DNA from: Pseudomaricurvus sp965656525
Lineage (GTDB): Bacteria; Pseudomonadota; Gammaproteobacteria; Pseudomonadales; Cellvibrionaceae
Assembly: GCA_965656525.1 (NCBI GenBank)
Contig: CBFHKY010000007.1
Coordinates: 1 to 64,000 of the forward strand
Reading direction: 5' to 3'
Length of the DNA: 64,000 nucleotides
Shown here: positions 1 through 8,008 of the stretch, one piece after another
Numbering within the stretch: position 1 is the stretch's first letter
Layout: each line of letters starts with the position of its first letter
Made by a program: the position numbers and the translations under genes
Notes under the pieces: model-generated
Told to the model about the DNA's origin: nothing
The model's input: the letters and a program-made list of their open reading frames with translations, nothing else
The model's database searches: none

Positions 1-1
1 G

Positions 2-1807
2 CTTAAACGCCTGACATCGCTCGACATCACGCTGTTGAATCGTCAACAACAGGTGATTGTCTCGAGCTTTGCGCAAGATTTGTCAGAGGATGATATCGGG
101 GATCAATCCCTCACTGAGTACCTGCAAGCCCAACTGACGGGATCAAGCTACCAGCACAAAAAGGTCAACTTCGACCAATCACCGGGAATCACTATCGTAC
201 TTTCAGAAAGCTTAGCCGAAGAAAACGCTGAGTTTGAAAAACTGGTGAACTCTATTTTACTGATTTCTTTGATAGCCTTAAGCTTCGCGCTCATCATTTC
301 CCGCTGGTTGGCATTGGGCATTGCCAAGCCTCTACAAAGGCTGGTGAGTGCAAGCCAAGCCATCGCCAAAGGTAATTTTTCAACGCCGCTGGCTGCGATG
401 AATCAATCGCGAGAGTTTACAGAAGTAAACCGTGCGTTTTCAGCCATGTCGCAAGAAATCCAACAACGCGAAGCCGAGATCAAGTTTCAAGCTGAACACG
501 ATCCACACACGGGCCTGTACAACAAACGCCGTATGCTAGTTGCTTTGGATCATCGGCTGCAACAACCTCACAACCTGTCTTTGTTGGGCATACACATTCG
601 GGATTTCAAACAGATCAACGATACGATGGGGCCTACCATCGGTGATGCCGTATTAACCGCCGTCGCGAAGCGCTTGCAGCGTTATATCGCAACGCCGATG
701 AACCTGTCTTCACATGCGTCTGTAGATATCACATACGGACGTATCGGTGACGATACTTTTTTGCTGCTTTTGAACTTTCCTGAAGGCGCGGCCGCCTGGA
801 ATCAGCAGCAGGCACTGCTTGATCATTTATCGACGCCTTACAGCGTGCATGATGTGTCCGTGGTGCTGCGCTTTTGCTGTGGTTTGTACGCTCATAAACA
901 ACACCCTTCAGATCTGGAGGCTGCCGATCTTGTCAGGCGTGTAACCATTGCCACTCAAGCAGCGATCAATGAACATCAAACCGTGAGGACATACCAAACA
1001 GGGGAAGATGAAGAGTACCTGTCGCGGTTACAAATCATCGAGCAGCTCAAACGGGCCTTACAAGCCGATGATGGCCAGCTGTGCATGCATTACCAACCTA
1101 AATTAAATTTGAAGCGCCAAAAGATAGATACGCTGGAAGCGTTAATTCGCTGGACCACACCAGACAATCAACGTATGAACCCAGAAGTTTTTATCGCTTT
1201 GGCGGAACAGTCAGGGCTGATTGTGCAGGTAACGCAATGGGTGATTCAGACCGTGCTGCGCCAAATGTCGATCTGGCAACAGTCCGATCACCACTTTGAT
1301 GTGGCGATCAATATGTCGGCTCAAGACATCGCCACCGACGGTTTTATTGAATACCTGCTGGAACAAGTTGAGCGGTTCAATACGGCGCCTTCGCAACTCA
1401 CTATTGAAATAACCGAGCGCGACTTGATGAGCAACGAAACACTGATTATTCATCGCTTAAACCAGCTGAAATCCATTGGCTTCAAAGTGTCTGTCGATGA
1501 CTACGGCGTGGGGCAGTCGTCTTTATCCAAGCTCAAGCAACTGCCCGTGAATGAATTGAAAATAGATAAGAGCTTCATCATGACACTCGACACATCCCCC
1601 AGTGACCAAAGTATTGTGGAGTATACCATTGCTCTGGGGCACAAACTGGGGCTGAGCGTCACCGCAGAAGGCGTCGAAAACGCATCGACCTTAGCGATGC
1701 TGAATGAACTCGGCTGCAATTATGCTCAGGGGTACCACCTGACTCGTCCACTGGACGCCGATGCCTTAATTCAATGGGTTACTCATTATGATACGTCTGC
1801 TGCTTAG
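2..1807 (+). CDS. HAMP-GGDEF-EAL c-di-GMP signalling protein (5' partial)
   Basis: Membrane-anchored protein that probably hydrolyses cyclic di-GMP in response to a periplasmic signal. The frame is open to the left edge, so the N-terminus is missing; 601 residues are visible. They begin in the end of a periplasmic sensor region, followed by a membrane segment (LLISLIALSFALIISRWLAL), a HAMP linker (GIAKPLQRL), a GGDEF domain opening with DPHTGLYNKRRM, and a C-terminal EAL domain. The cyclase signature is degraded (RIGDDTF where RxGGDEF is expected), so cyclase activity is unlikely. The EAL domain keeps LEALIRW, TIEITERD, DDYGVGQSSL, LKIDKSF and AEGVEN, typical of active phosphodiesterases. The stop overlaps the next start by 20 bp, implying translational coupling. 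Confidence 0.9.
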   Translation, partial: LKRLTSLDITLLNRQQQVIVSSFAQDLSEDDIGDQSLTEYLQAQLTGSSYQHKKVNFDQSPGITIVLSESLAEENAEFEKLVNSILLISLIALSFALIISRWLALGIAKPLQRLVSASQAIAKGNFSTPLAAMNQSREFTEVNRAFSAMSQEIQQREAEIKFQAEHDPHTGLYNKRRMLVALDHRLQQPHNLSLLGIHIRDFKQINDTMGPTIGDAVLTAVAKRLQRYIATPMNLSSHASVDITYGRIGDDTFLLLLNFPEGAAAWNQQQALLDHLSTPYSVHDVSVVLRFCCGLYAHKQHPSDLEAADLVRRVTIATQAAINEHQTVRTYQTGEDEEYLSRLQIIEQLKRALQADDGQLCMHYQPKLNLKRQKIDTLEALIRWTTPDNQRMNPEVFIALAEQSGLIVQVTQWVIQTVLRQMSIWQQSDHHFDVAINMSAQDIATDGFIEYLLEQVERFNTAPSQLTIEITERDLMSNETLIIHRLNQLKSIGFKVSVDDYGVGQSSLSKLKQLPVNELKIDKSFIMTLDTSPSDQSIVEYTIALGHKLGLSVTAEGVENASTLAMLNELGCNYAQGYHLTRPLDADALIQWVTHYDTSAA

Positions 1808-2696
1808 TTTGATTTTTCTCACGGCCATCAGCCACGCTTATGCTGGCGGCAAACTGTTGGCCACACCCGGTGTGGCACAAGTCGAAGGGGCTGCTGGCGG
1901 TGGGCTGGTGCCCTGGGCCGGTATTGCAGGCTATGGCACGGGTGAAGAAATCAGTACAGCAGGCTTTTGTACTCGAGTGGATGTAGACGACTTCCGGCTG
2001 GACAGCTGCGGCGTACAACTGAGCTTTTTTAATCGTGTGGAACTGTCTTTTGCCCAGCAACATTTCGATGTTCGACCGCTTGAAACAACGCTAAAACAAG
2101 ACATCAGCGGTATCAAGATTCGTCTACTGGGGGATTTGGTGTATAGCCCTTACCCACAGGTTTCCTTAGGGGCTCAGCACAAACGCCTAAAAACACCCGC
2201 TATTGCCTCAGCCTTAGGGGCACAAAACACTACAGGCACTGATGTGTATCTGGCGGCCAGCAAATTGCATTTAGGCGCGGCGGCTGGTTATTCGCTGCTG
2301 TGGAATCTAACCGCCCGGTACACCGACGCCAATGAAATGGGGTTACTGGGCTTTGGTAGCGCTAATCATTCAGCCAACGTGCAACTGGAAGCTTCTGCCG
2401 CGGTTTTGTTGAATCCCTCTTGGGCCATAGGGGTGGAGTATCGTCAAAAACCTGATCAGCTCCACTTAAAAGAAGACGATTGGTACGATGGCTTTGTGGC
2501 TTGGTTTCCCAACAAACACCTGAGTGTTACCGCCGCCTANNNNNNNNNNNNNNNNNNNNNNNNNNNNNNNNNNNNNNNNNNNNNNNNNNNNNNNNNNNNN
2601 NNNNNNNNNNNNNNNNNNNNNNNNNNNNNNNNNNNNNNNATTGCTGCCATTGACAACCAAACCGGCTGGTACCTCTCTCTGGTAGGGTATTACTGA
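1788..2696 (+). CDS. DUF3034 family exported protein, interrupted by an assembly gap
   Basis: Exported protein of unknown function, probably an outer-membrane beta-barrel. An N-terminal signal peptide (MIRLLLSLIFLTAISHAYA) is followed by the DUF3034 opening GGKLLATPGVAQVEGAAGGG and LVPWAGIAGYG. Alternating aromatic/hydrophobic strands and a terminal aromatic pair (LSLVGYY) fit an outer-membrane barrel, but this is inference. A 100-N run lies 21 residues before the C-terminus; the frame is the same on both sides. In relatives as I recall them, the stretch between SVTAA and IAxxDNQxGWYLSL is short, so the true gap may be much smaller than 100 bases. The gene overlaps the 3' end of the GGDEF/EAL gene and abuts the haemoglobin gene. 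Confidence 0.8.
   Translation: MIRLLLSLIFLTAISHAYAGGKLLATPGVAQVEGAAGGGLVPWAGIAGYGTGEEISTAGFCTRVDVDDFRLDSCGVQLSFFNRVELSFAQQHFDVRPLETTLKQDISGIKIRLLGDLVYSPYPQVSLGAQHKRLKTPAIASALGAQNTTGTDVYLAASKLHLGAAAGYSLLWNLTARYTDANEMGLLGFGSANHSANVQLEASAAVLLNPSWAIGVEYRQKPDQLHLKEDDWYDGFVAWFPNKHLSVTAAXXXXXXXXXXXXXXXXXXXXXXXXXXXXXXXXXXIAAIDNQTGWYLSLVGYY
2540..2639. other. Assembly gap (100 N) inside the DUF3034 gene
   Basis: A run of exactly 100 N, the usual placeholder for a gap of unknown size. No flanking duplication was found. Confidence 0.98.
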
Positions 2697-2725
2697 TGCC
2701 AAACGCCATGATAAAAGGATTGCTT

Positions 2726-3196
2726 ATGAACACGCAGCACCAGTCAAAAGCCTTTTTCTGCGGCCTAATCTTTTTGATAAGTACGACGCTAGCTGGCTGT
2801 GGTGTGAGCTTGCAGCTGAATCAATCGGCCAGTAGCCAACCGGTGAGCCTATACCAAAAAATGGGTGGCGAGGCCGCCCTCAATCAGCTGGTAGATCAAT
2901 TTATGCTGGGAATTGCTCGCGACCCTGACATTCTGCCGTATTTTGCCAAAACGAATGTCACCCACTTTCGCGAAAGCTTTATCACCCATTTGTGCGCGCT
3001 CAGTGACGGCCCCTGTGTGTATGAAGGGGATTCTATGTACGATATTCATGCGGGTATGAACATCACCGAGGCGGATTTCAACCGCGTGGTGGAAATTCTT
3101 ATTACAGCTATGGAAAACGTAGGCATTGCTTACCGCCTGCAAAATCAACTACTTGCACGCATGGCCCCTCTTCGCGACAGTATCATTCATATCTAA
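2726..3196 (+). CDS. Group 1 truncated haemoglobin carried on a lipoprotein signal
   Basis: Haem protein likely to bind O2 or NO at the envelope. The start at 2726 (MNTQHQSK) is preferred over upstream in-frame codons because AAAGGA lies seven bases upstream. Residues 1-26 form a lipoprotein signal with lipobox LAGC, followed by a short linker and a trHb1 globin domain: SLYQKMGGEAALNQLVDQFM, a DPDILPYF segment, HFRESFITHLCALSDGPCVY and the final LLARMAPLRDSIIH. Most truncated haemoglobins are cytoplasmic, so lipid anchoring is a noticeable departure, although exported trHb proteins with the same GP-x-Y signature occur in Proteobacteria. It directly follows the DUF3034 gene with about 30 bp spacing, so the two are probably co-transcribed. 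The signal and globin domain are clear; the ligand and role are inference. Confidence 0.88.
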   Translation: MNTQHQSKAFFCGLIFLISTTLAGCGVSLQLNQSASSQPVSLYQKMGGEAALNQLVDQFMLGIARDPDILPYFAKTNVTHFRESFITHLCALSDGPCVYEGDSMYDIHAGMNITEADFNRVVEILITAMENVGIAYRLQNQLLARMAPLRDSIIHI

Positions 3197-3312
3197 TATC
3201 GCACTTATCCAACCTATTAAGGTTTGTTTAAGCTTTTAGGCACACAATGTGGCGCATGCCTTAACCACACTTTGTGTATGGGTATGCGTTAATAGATCAA
3301 TATCCCTTATTC

Positions 3313-3322
3313 AGGAGGTGAT
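3313..3322 (+). promoter_or_regulatory. Near-perfect Shine-Dalgarno for the desaturase gene
   Basis: AGGAGGTGAT matches ten consecutive positions of the canonical 16S rRNA 3'-end complement. It sits 5 bases before the ATG at 3328 and is much stronger than other ribosome sites in the window, which fixes the start and suggests high translation. Confidence 0.85.
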
Positions 3323-3327
3323 ACAAC

Positions 3328-4299
3328 ATGGCAATATGGGAAACTCTTGTAGGCTGGGTGGACAGTAATAACCCCGTCATTAACTGGCTGATTCTGTTTT
3401 TAGCGGCAGGCTTTATTGCTAACGTGTGTGGCAGTTTTTTGAAGGCCAGAAAAATTCAGCCACAGGGTATTAACTGGAAAGTGTTCCGTCACGAAATTTT
3501 CTTTGCGGTGATTACCCTAATGATTTCTGGTGCGGTACTGGGGTGGCTATCGAGAACTCTGGTGGATCATGGCTTTATCACGTTTAATCAAGAACCTGCT
3601 GCTTGGTGGGTCATTGCGCTTGAATTTGCGTTTTACTTTTTTGCCTTTGATACCTATTTTTATTGGCTACATCGGTTAATGCACATTGAGCCTTTTTACC
3701 GTTTGATTCACAAAGTACATCACCGCTCCATGAAGCCAAACTTGCTGACGACGCTATCGGTGAGCCCTCAGGAATCTATTATCAATGGTGGCTTTATTTC
3801 CATCATGACCGCCACCTTTACTCTGCATGAAGCTACTATGGCGTACGTNNNNNNNNNNNNNNNNNNNNNNNNNNNNNNNNNNNNNNNNNNNNNNNNNNNN
3901 NNNNNNNNNNNNNNNNNNNNNNNNNNNNNNNNNNNNNNNNNCCCTCAGGAATCTATTATCAATGGTGGCTTTATTTCCATCATGACCGCCACCTTTACTC
4001 TGCATGAAGCTACTATGGCGTACGTGTTCCCTACCGCTATTCTAATGGGGCTGTACGTACATTCGGGTTATGAGTTTTTACCTCGCTGGTGGAACAAATC
4101 CTGGCTGACAAAGTGGTTTATCACCGCCACCTTTCACGACCAACACCATCGCTTTTTTAAAGGCAACTACGGTGGCTTCACCCCTATTTGGGATTTCATT
4201 TGCGGTACGGTTCGACCCACCTACTTACGCGATTTTGAAAGAATTACGTCACGTAGAATTCAAAAAACAGATCCCGCCGTGGCCGGTGAAACGTCGTAA
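3328..4299 (+). CDS. Sterol desaturase / fatty acid hydroxylase family membrane protein, with a false gap
   Basis: Integral membrane di-iron enzyme that hydroxylates or desaturates a lipid. The eight-histidine metal signature is complete: HRLMH within YFYWLHRLMH, HKVHH, and HDQHH near the C-terminus. Hydrophobic segments occur at about residues 18-35, 52-73 and 90-108. As written it is 323 codons, but an 84-bp segment (3765-3848) recurs exactly at 3942-4025 on the other side of an N-run. Removing one copy and the Ns (177 bp, 59 codons, in frame) gives 264 residues, a normal size for the family. The interruption is therefore an assembly artefact and the gene is probably intact. The substrate cannot be told from sequence. 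Confidence 0.88.
   Translation: MAIWETLVGWVDSNNPVINWLILFLAAGFIANVCGSFLKARKIQPQGINWKVFRHEIFFAVITLMISGAVLGWLSRTLVDHGFITFNQEPAAWWVIALEFAFYFFAFDTYFYWLHRLMHIEPFYRLIHKVHHRSMKPNLLTTLSVSPQESIINGGFISIMTATFTLHEATMAYXXXXXXXXXXXXXXXXXXXXXXXXXXXXXXXXPQESIINGGFISIMTATFTLHEATMAYVFPTAILMGLYVHSGYEFLPRWWNKSWLTKWFITATFHDQHHRFFKGNYGGFTPIWDFICGTVRPTYLRDFERITSRRIQKTDPAVAGETS
3765..4025. other. Spurious scaffold gap flanked by an 84-bp duplicated contig end
   Basis: Bases 3765-3848 and 3942-4025 are identical, and 93 Ns (3849-3941) lie between them. This is what results when two contigs whose ends overlap by 84 bp are scaffolded with Ns instead of merged. The real sequence very likely has one copy. Confidence 0.9.
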
Positions 4300-4385
4300 T
4301 TTGTATGTAGAGTAACGTTAGGATATCGAAGCTAGGCTCACAGCAGGAGCTGCATCGGTCAGACTTGAAGATTGATCTAGAAAGG

Positions 4386-4417
4386 CGTGACGTTAGGTGC
4401 TAGCACCTAACGTCACG
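4386..4417. repeat. Perfect 32-bp palindrome between convergent genes
   Basis: Sixteen bases (CGTGACGTTAGGTGCT) are followed immediately by their exact reverse complement, centred between 4401 and 4402. It lies between the 3' ends of the convergent desaturase and GH2 genes. It could act as a bidirectional terminator stem, but has no T-run and no loop beyond the fold itself, so a protein-binding or cruciform site is also possible. Part of the arm, ACGTTAGG, also occurs at about 4314. Confidence 0.85.
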
Positions 4418-4440
4418 GTATTGCAGTATCTACAGAACAC

Positions 4441-6582
4441 TCAGTGGGCGGCGGCTTCTTGTTTCTTTTCTAGCTCGCGGTAGTAGTCAGACAGTACCTT
4501 AAAGGCGAGCTTTTTCTTACCGGTTTCAGACACCAAGCCTTTGCGGTTATAGGTGTCTTGGATCCCGTTAAGCTCACGCAGGTGTGAACGAAAATCTTGC
4601 AGTACCCAAGGTGACACCCCTTTTACCATTGGGCTCTTTTCCAGCATATTCAGCTGTGCCTTATACACTTTAGCTTGGTATTCTTCTGACCACATCAGAG
4701 CGTCTTTCGAACGTAACCCTTGCTTGGCTCCAGCACCAAACTCAGAAATAATCATGGGCTTATTAAACGCATTACTAAAACGAATCTTTGGCATAATACC
4801 CATCATCGCTTCACGAACAAGTCCTTCATCCAGCCCCAACTTAGCGGCCATGCGCGAGTAATACCAACCGAAGTATTGGTTGTAGCCCACAATATCCACG
4901 ACTTCACCAAGCTTGTCATGATTCACAATATTCATCACTTCAGGCAACGCTTGGTCGCTTGAATCTGCACTGCCACCACTTTTTTTCGCCATCGCTTTGG
5001 CGGTATAAACCAAGCGTTGTTTCAGTGCGGGGTCTAAATCCGGCATCGATAACATGTAGGCAAACAGATACTTACCTACGTCTTTGAATTCTTCTTGAAC
5101 ATCACCGATCAATGCTGAAGCAATAGGCCGGCCGCTTTCATCCAGAGATCGAGCCAAGGTGGCCAGCTCTGTCAAAAAATCCAATCGCGCTTGGGTTTGT
5201 GGAAAACTTTCGTTCGATACAGACCAAAACACGACCGATGCTCGGTTCATATCACGAACAACATTTTCACTTACCTGGGCTTTCGCTTTGGCTAGAGTGT
5301 CGGGGTTTGTCCAGTCGATCATCGATACGATTGGCACTTCACTCCAGAGCATCAAACCCATTTCATCGGCCAGTTTCACCGTGTGTTCATTATGTGTGTA
5401 ATGCGCCAAACGGACATAGTTAGCATTCAGTTCTTTCACTAATTTGAACTGCGCTTTTACATCTTTACGACTGGTCGAAATACCTGGGTGACGAATGGTT
5501 TCCTGATGCATACTGATACCGCGTATGTTCATCGGCTTACCATTCAACAAGATTTCCGTGCCTTTTGTAGTAACGGTACGAAAACCAATACGGTCTTCTA
5601 TCACCTTGCTCGCCAGCGACAGCTCAACGTCGTACAGTTTGGGCGATTTGGGGGACCACAATTCCAGCTTTTTGGCGTTGGTCAAAAACTCAGCTCGACC
5701 TGCCGCATTCGTGGTTGCGGTTAAGTTCACATCCGCGCCTTCGATGTCGAGTTCTACTTGGCGATTGGCGACATTGTCACCCTCCAGCTGAACCCAGCCT
5801 TTGATTTCACGACTGTCTAAGTCGTTCAAGTACACATGGTATTGAGAAATGAACGTTGCGCTTTCGGTAATGATGCCTACATCGCCAATCAAACCACCGT
5901 ACTTCCAAAAGTCTGAGGTACGCATAGTCGGGATCGTGGAATCGTCTAAGTGGGCATCCACACGAACAATCAGAGTGTTGGTACCCTCTTTGATAAAGTC
6001 GGTGATGTCAAAGTTAAATGAGGTATAGCCCCCAACATGACGTCCGACCAACTTATCATTCACAAACAAATCTGTGGTGTAATTGGCACCCCCAAAATGC
6101 ATGAAATAACGTTTATCGTTCTCTGGGGCCATGTCTACTTGTTTATGATACAAAATCCGGCTGCGGTAACGATCCAGCTCTGGTCGCTGACTGTTCCAGT
6201 CCCCGGGTACAGTCAGCTGATTACTGCTGTCGAAACTGCGCTCGATTAAACGCATTCCAGTCTGCGGATAAACACCACCTTCATCGAGGTAATCATGCTT
6301 CGTGATGACATTCCAACCTAAACCGGACTCATCAATGGTGATGTTCCACTTTCCGTTTAAGGATTGATAATCCCGTGCGCTGGCATTCACCAGTAAAGGA
6401 CTCACAGTCGGGTACACCATGCCTGCCGGTTCACCATTAAAGAAAGACATCGGGCTTTCTTTATCTTCCTCTTTTTTAGCGGATTCAGCCGCCATCGAAA
6501 AAGGCGTGAGCGCCATTGCGAACCATGCAGCAAGCCATAGAACGGCATTCAGGCGTGCACCTTTAAATCGGTGTCTCATCAT
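4441..6582 (-). CDS. Exported glycoside hydrolase family 2 (beta-glucuronidase/galactosidase-like)
   Basis: Periplasmic or secreted beta-glycosidase. The start at 6582 (MMRHRFKG) is chosen because AGAGGAATAATT directly precedes it; upstream in-frame codons lack a ribosome site. The 713 residues begin with a signal peptide ending near FSMAAESA, then a jelly-roll sugar-binding domain (LNGKWNI, VPGDWNSQ), an Ig-like domain and a TIM barrel. The acid/base is probably Glu in VFWSVSNES and the nucleophile Glu in MIISEFGAG; the ending PWVLQDFRS...YNRKGL is typical of beta-glucuronidase-like GH2. It stands alone between a convergent gene and a long regulatory region with a GntR-type operator, so it may belong to a dispersed polysaccharide or uronate regulon. 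The exact substrate is not determinable. Confidence 0.9.
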   Translation of the reverse strand: MMRHRFKGARLNAVLWLAAWFAMALTPFSMAAESAKKEEDKESPMSFFNGEPAGMVYPTVSPLLVNASARDYQSLNGKWNITIDESGLGWNVITKHDYLDEGGVYPQTGMRLIERSFDSSNQLTVPGDWNSQRPELDRYRSRILYHKQVDMAPENDKRYFMHFGGANYTTDLFVNDKLVGRHVGGYTSFNFDITDFIKEGTNTLIVRVDAHLDDSTIPTMRTSDFWKYGGLIGDVGIITESATFISQYHVYLNDLDSREIKGWVQLEGDNVANRQVELDIEGADVNLTATTNAAGRAEFLTNAKKLELWSPKSPKLYDVELSLASKVIEDRIGFRTVTTKGTEILLNGKPMNIRGISMHQETIRHPGISTSRKDVKAQFKLVKELNANYVRLAHYTHNEHTVKLADEMGLMLWSEVPIVSMIDWTNPDTLAKAKAQVSENVVRDMNRASVVFWSVSNESFPQTQARLDFLTELATLARSLDESGRPIASALIGDVQEEFKDVGKYLFAYMLSMPDLDPALKQRLVYTAKAMAKKSGGSADSSDQALPEVMNIVNHDKLGEVVDIVGYNQYFGWYYSRMAAKLGLDEGLVREAMMGIMPKIRFSNAFNKPMIISEFGAGAKQGLRSKDALMWSEEYQAKVYKAQLNMLEKSPMVKGVSPWVLQDFRSHLRELNGIQDTYNRKGLVSETGKKKLAFKVLSDYYRELEKKQEAAAH

Positions 6583-7057
6583 AATTATTCCTCTGAGGAA
6601 GTCGCAACGAACACAGAGCGCATTCGTTTTATTCGGTGAATTCAACATGGCTATTTATAACAGCCGCTTACCATAATGTTGATATTGGTCTGACCACTAG
6701 ACCAATATAAGAAAGTGGTGCCAGTGAGTCAATGCGTGAGCACGCCGTTCAACACACACCCAATAAAACCTTACACATCTTTTCAAGATTCTGACGAAGA
6801 CTGCAGATCAGCCGCGCTTATCCCGTAATAAAACAGGCAATATGGGAGGTTAAACAGACAAATTACCTGGTCACAAGCATCAGCGATCAAGCTAAAGCTA
6901 TCACGTTCAATGGGGAGCGAAAGCTTAAAAAGATACGTCCACTGAGGTTCAATGTGTTTTTCATGAAAAGAAGCGGTAAAGAAAGATTAACCTGCTCTTG
7001 GTGATGCGCTGCTTATCGCTATTGAAGGCACTTATCAATCCGGTAATCGATAAGCAC
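6583..7057. other. Intergenic region upstream of the GH2 gene
   Basis: This 475-bp stretch holds the GntR-like operator at 6682-6708. No coding potential, RNA gene or repeat is visible in the rest. Confidence 0.6.
6682..6708. promoter_or_regulatory. Nested palindromic operator, GntR/FadR-type
   Basis: Two interlocking dyads: ATATTGGTCT-N7-AGACCAATAT (perfect 10-bp arms) and, inside it, TGGTCTGACCA at 6686-6696. TGGTCnGACCA resembles operators of FadR-subfamily GntR regulators, many of which control uronate, lactate or fatty-acid genes. It lies about 100 bp upstream of the GH2 start, so repression of that gene by an unlinked regulator is a reasonable inference. Confidence 0.65.
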
Positions 7058-7399
7058 TCAAGCGGGTTTTGATGCTTCTAGCCTCAATGGCAGGTCTGTC
7101 AGCATAAGGTTGGAGGACGCGATGGCAATGCAGGGCAGAATGACACCTGCATCGATGTCTTTCTGCCACAACCCGTGTGGATACCGCGAACCGTAAGTGA
7201 TTTCACCTTCTACCAGCTGGCAACGACAGATTCCACAGGCACCGTTTCGGCACGCTTTACGCACTGGCAGCTCAAGCTGATGCATGGCTTCCAACAGCGA
7301 GGTCTGATTATCCACATGAAAGTGGATATCAGCAGCCTCACTTTCGTTTGGAGCTTTAACGCAAACGAGGTAGGAGGTATCGCGGGAAGGGTTCGTCAC
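7058..7399 (-). CDS. Plant-type [2Fe-2S] ferredoxin
   Basis: Small electron carrier of 113 residues. The cluster ligands are visible as CRNGACGIC followed by C in VILPCIA, the CxxxxCxxC...C arrangement of adrenodoxin/plant-type ferredoxins; a further Cys lies just after (ICRC). The start is GTG at 7399, immediately after the stop of yceI, so translation is almost certainly coupled. As last gene of a cytochrome b561-YceI-ferredoxin operon it may pass electrons to or from the membrane cytochrome. The partner is inference. Confidence 0.88.
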   Translation of the reverse strand: MTNPSRDTSYLVCVKAPNESEAADIHFHVDNQTSLLEAMHQLELPVRKACRNGACGICRCQLVEGEITYGSRYPHGLWQKDIDAGVILPCIAIASSNLMLTDLPLRLEASKPA

Positions 7400-7966
7400 T
7401 TACTTGCGAATACCTTCGATGTGAAGCTCCATTTGCACAACGGTGGAGGCTGGCCCTAAACGCTCAGGGATACCGAAATCCTTCAAACGCAAGTCTGTGG
7501 TACCTGAAAAGCCAACCCGATAACCGCCCCAAGGGTCTTTACCTTCACCGACTTTTTCCGCGTCGATCTCGATAGATTTGGTCACACCATGAAGCGTGAG
7601 GTCGCCGTTTACCAGCAACTGACCGTCACCCAGATCTTCTACTGAAGTACTGGTAAAGGTGGCGGTGCCAAACTTACCTGCATCGATAAAATCATCGCTT
7701 TTTAGATGCTTATCGCGCTCGGCATGATTGGAGTCGAGGCTGGTGGTGTCTACGGTGACCGAAATTTCAGACGCTTCGGGCTGCTCGGCATCGTAGCTAA
7801 AAGAGCCACTGAACTGATTGAAGCGCCCCAGCAACATGGAATACCCCAGGTGCGGAATTTTAAAATTGATTGAAGCATGACCACCTTTGGTATCAATCAC
7901 GTAGTCGTCTGCCAGCGCTTGGCAAGATAATACAATAGCGAGAGCCGCCGCCCAATATTTCATCAT
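7400..7966 (-). CDS. yceI: YceI family periplasmic polyisoprenoid-binding protein
   Basis: Periplasmic lipocalin-like beta-barrel protein that in characterised members binds an isoprenoid such as a ubiquinone precursor. A cleaved signal peptide (AAALAIVLSCQALADD) precedes the typical opening YVIDTKGGHASINFKIPHLG and the motifs FDAG-like FIDAGKFGTATFTS and LTLHGVTK. Length 188 residues is normal. It lies between cytochrome b561 and ferredoxin genes on the same strand; the yceJ-yceI pairing is known from Escherichia coli, and the ferredoxin is an addition. The ligand is not shown by the sequence. Confidence 0.92.
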   Translation of the reverse strand: MMKYWAAALAIVLSCQALADDYVIDTKGGHASINFKIPHLGYSMLLGRFNQFSGSFSYDAEQPEASEISVTVDTTSLDSNHAERDKHLKSDDFIDAGKFGTATFTSTSVEDLGDGQLLVNGDLTLHGVTKSIEIDAEKVGEGKDPWGGYRVGFSGTTDLRLKDFGIPERLGPASTVVQMELHIEGIRK

Positions 7967-8008
7967 AACAACCTCTTTTTTATATTCATGATTAAGTTAA
8001 GTTATCTT

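Noticed and set aside
3765..4025. Internal domain duplication in the sterol desaturase
   Set aside because: The copies are exactly identical and separated only by Ns, which fits a scaffolding artefact rather than biology.
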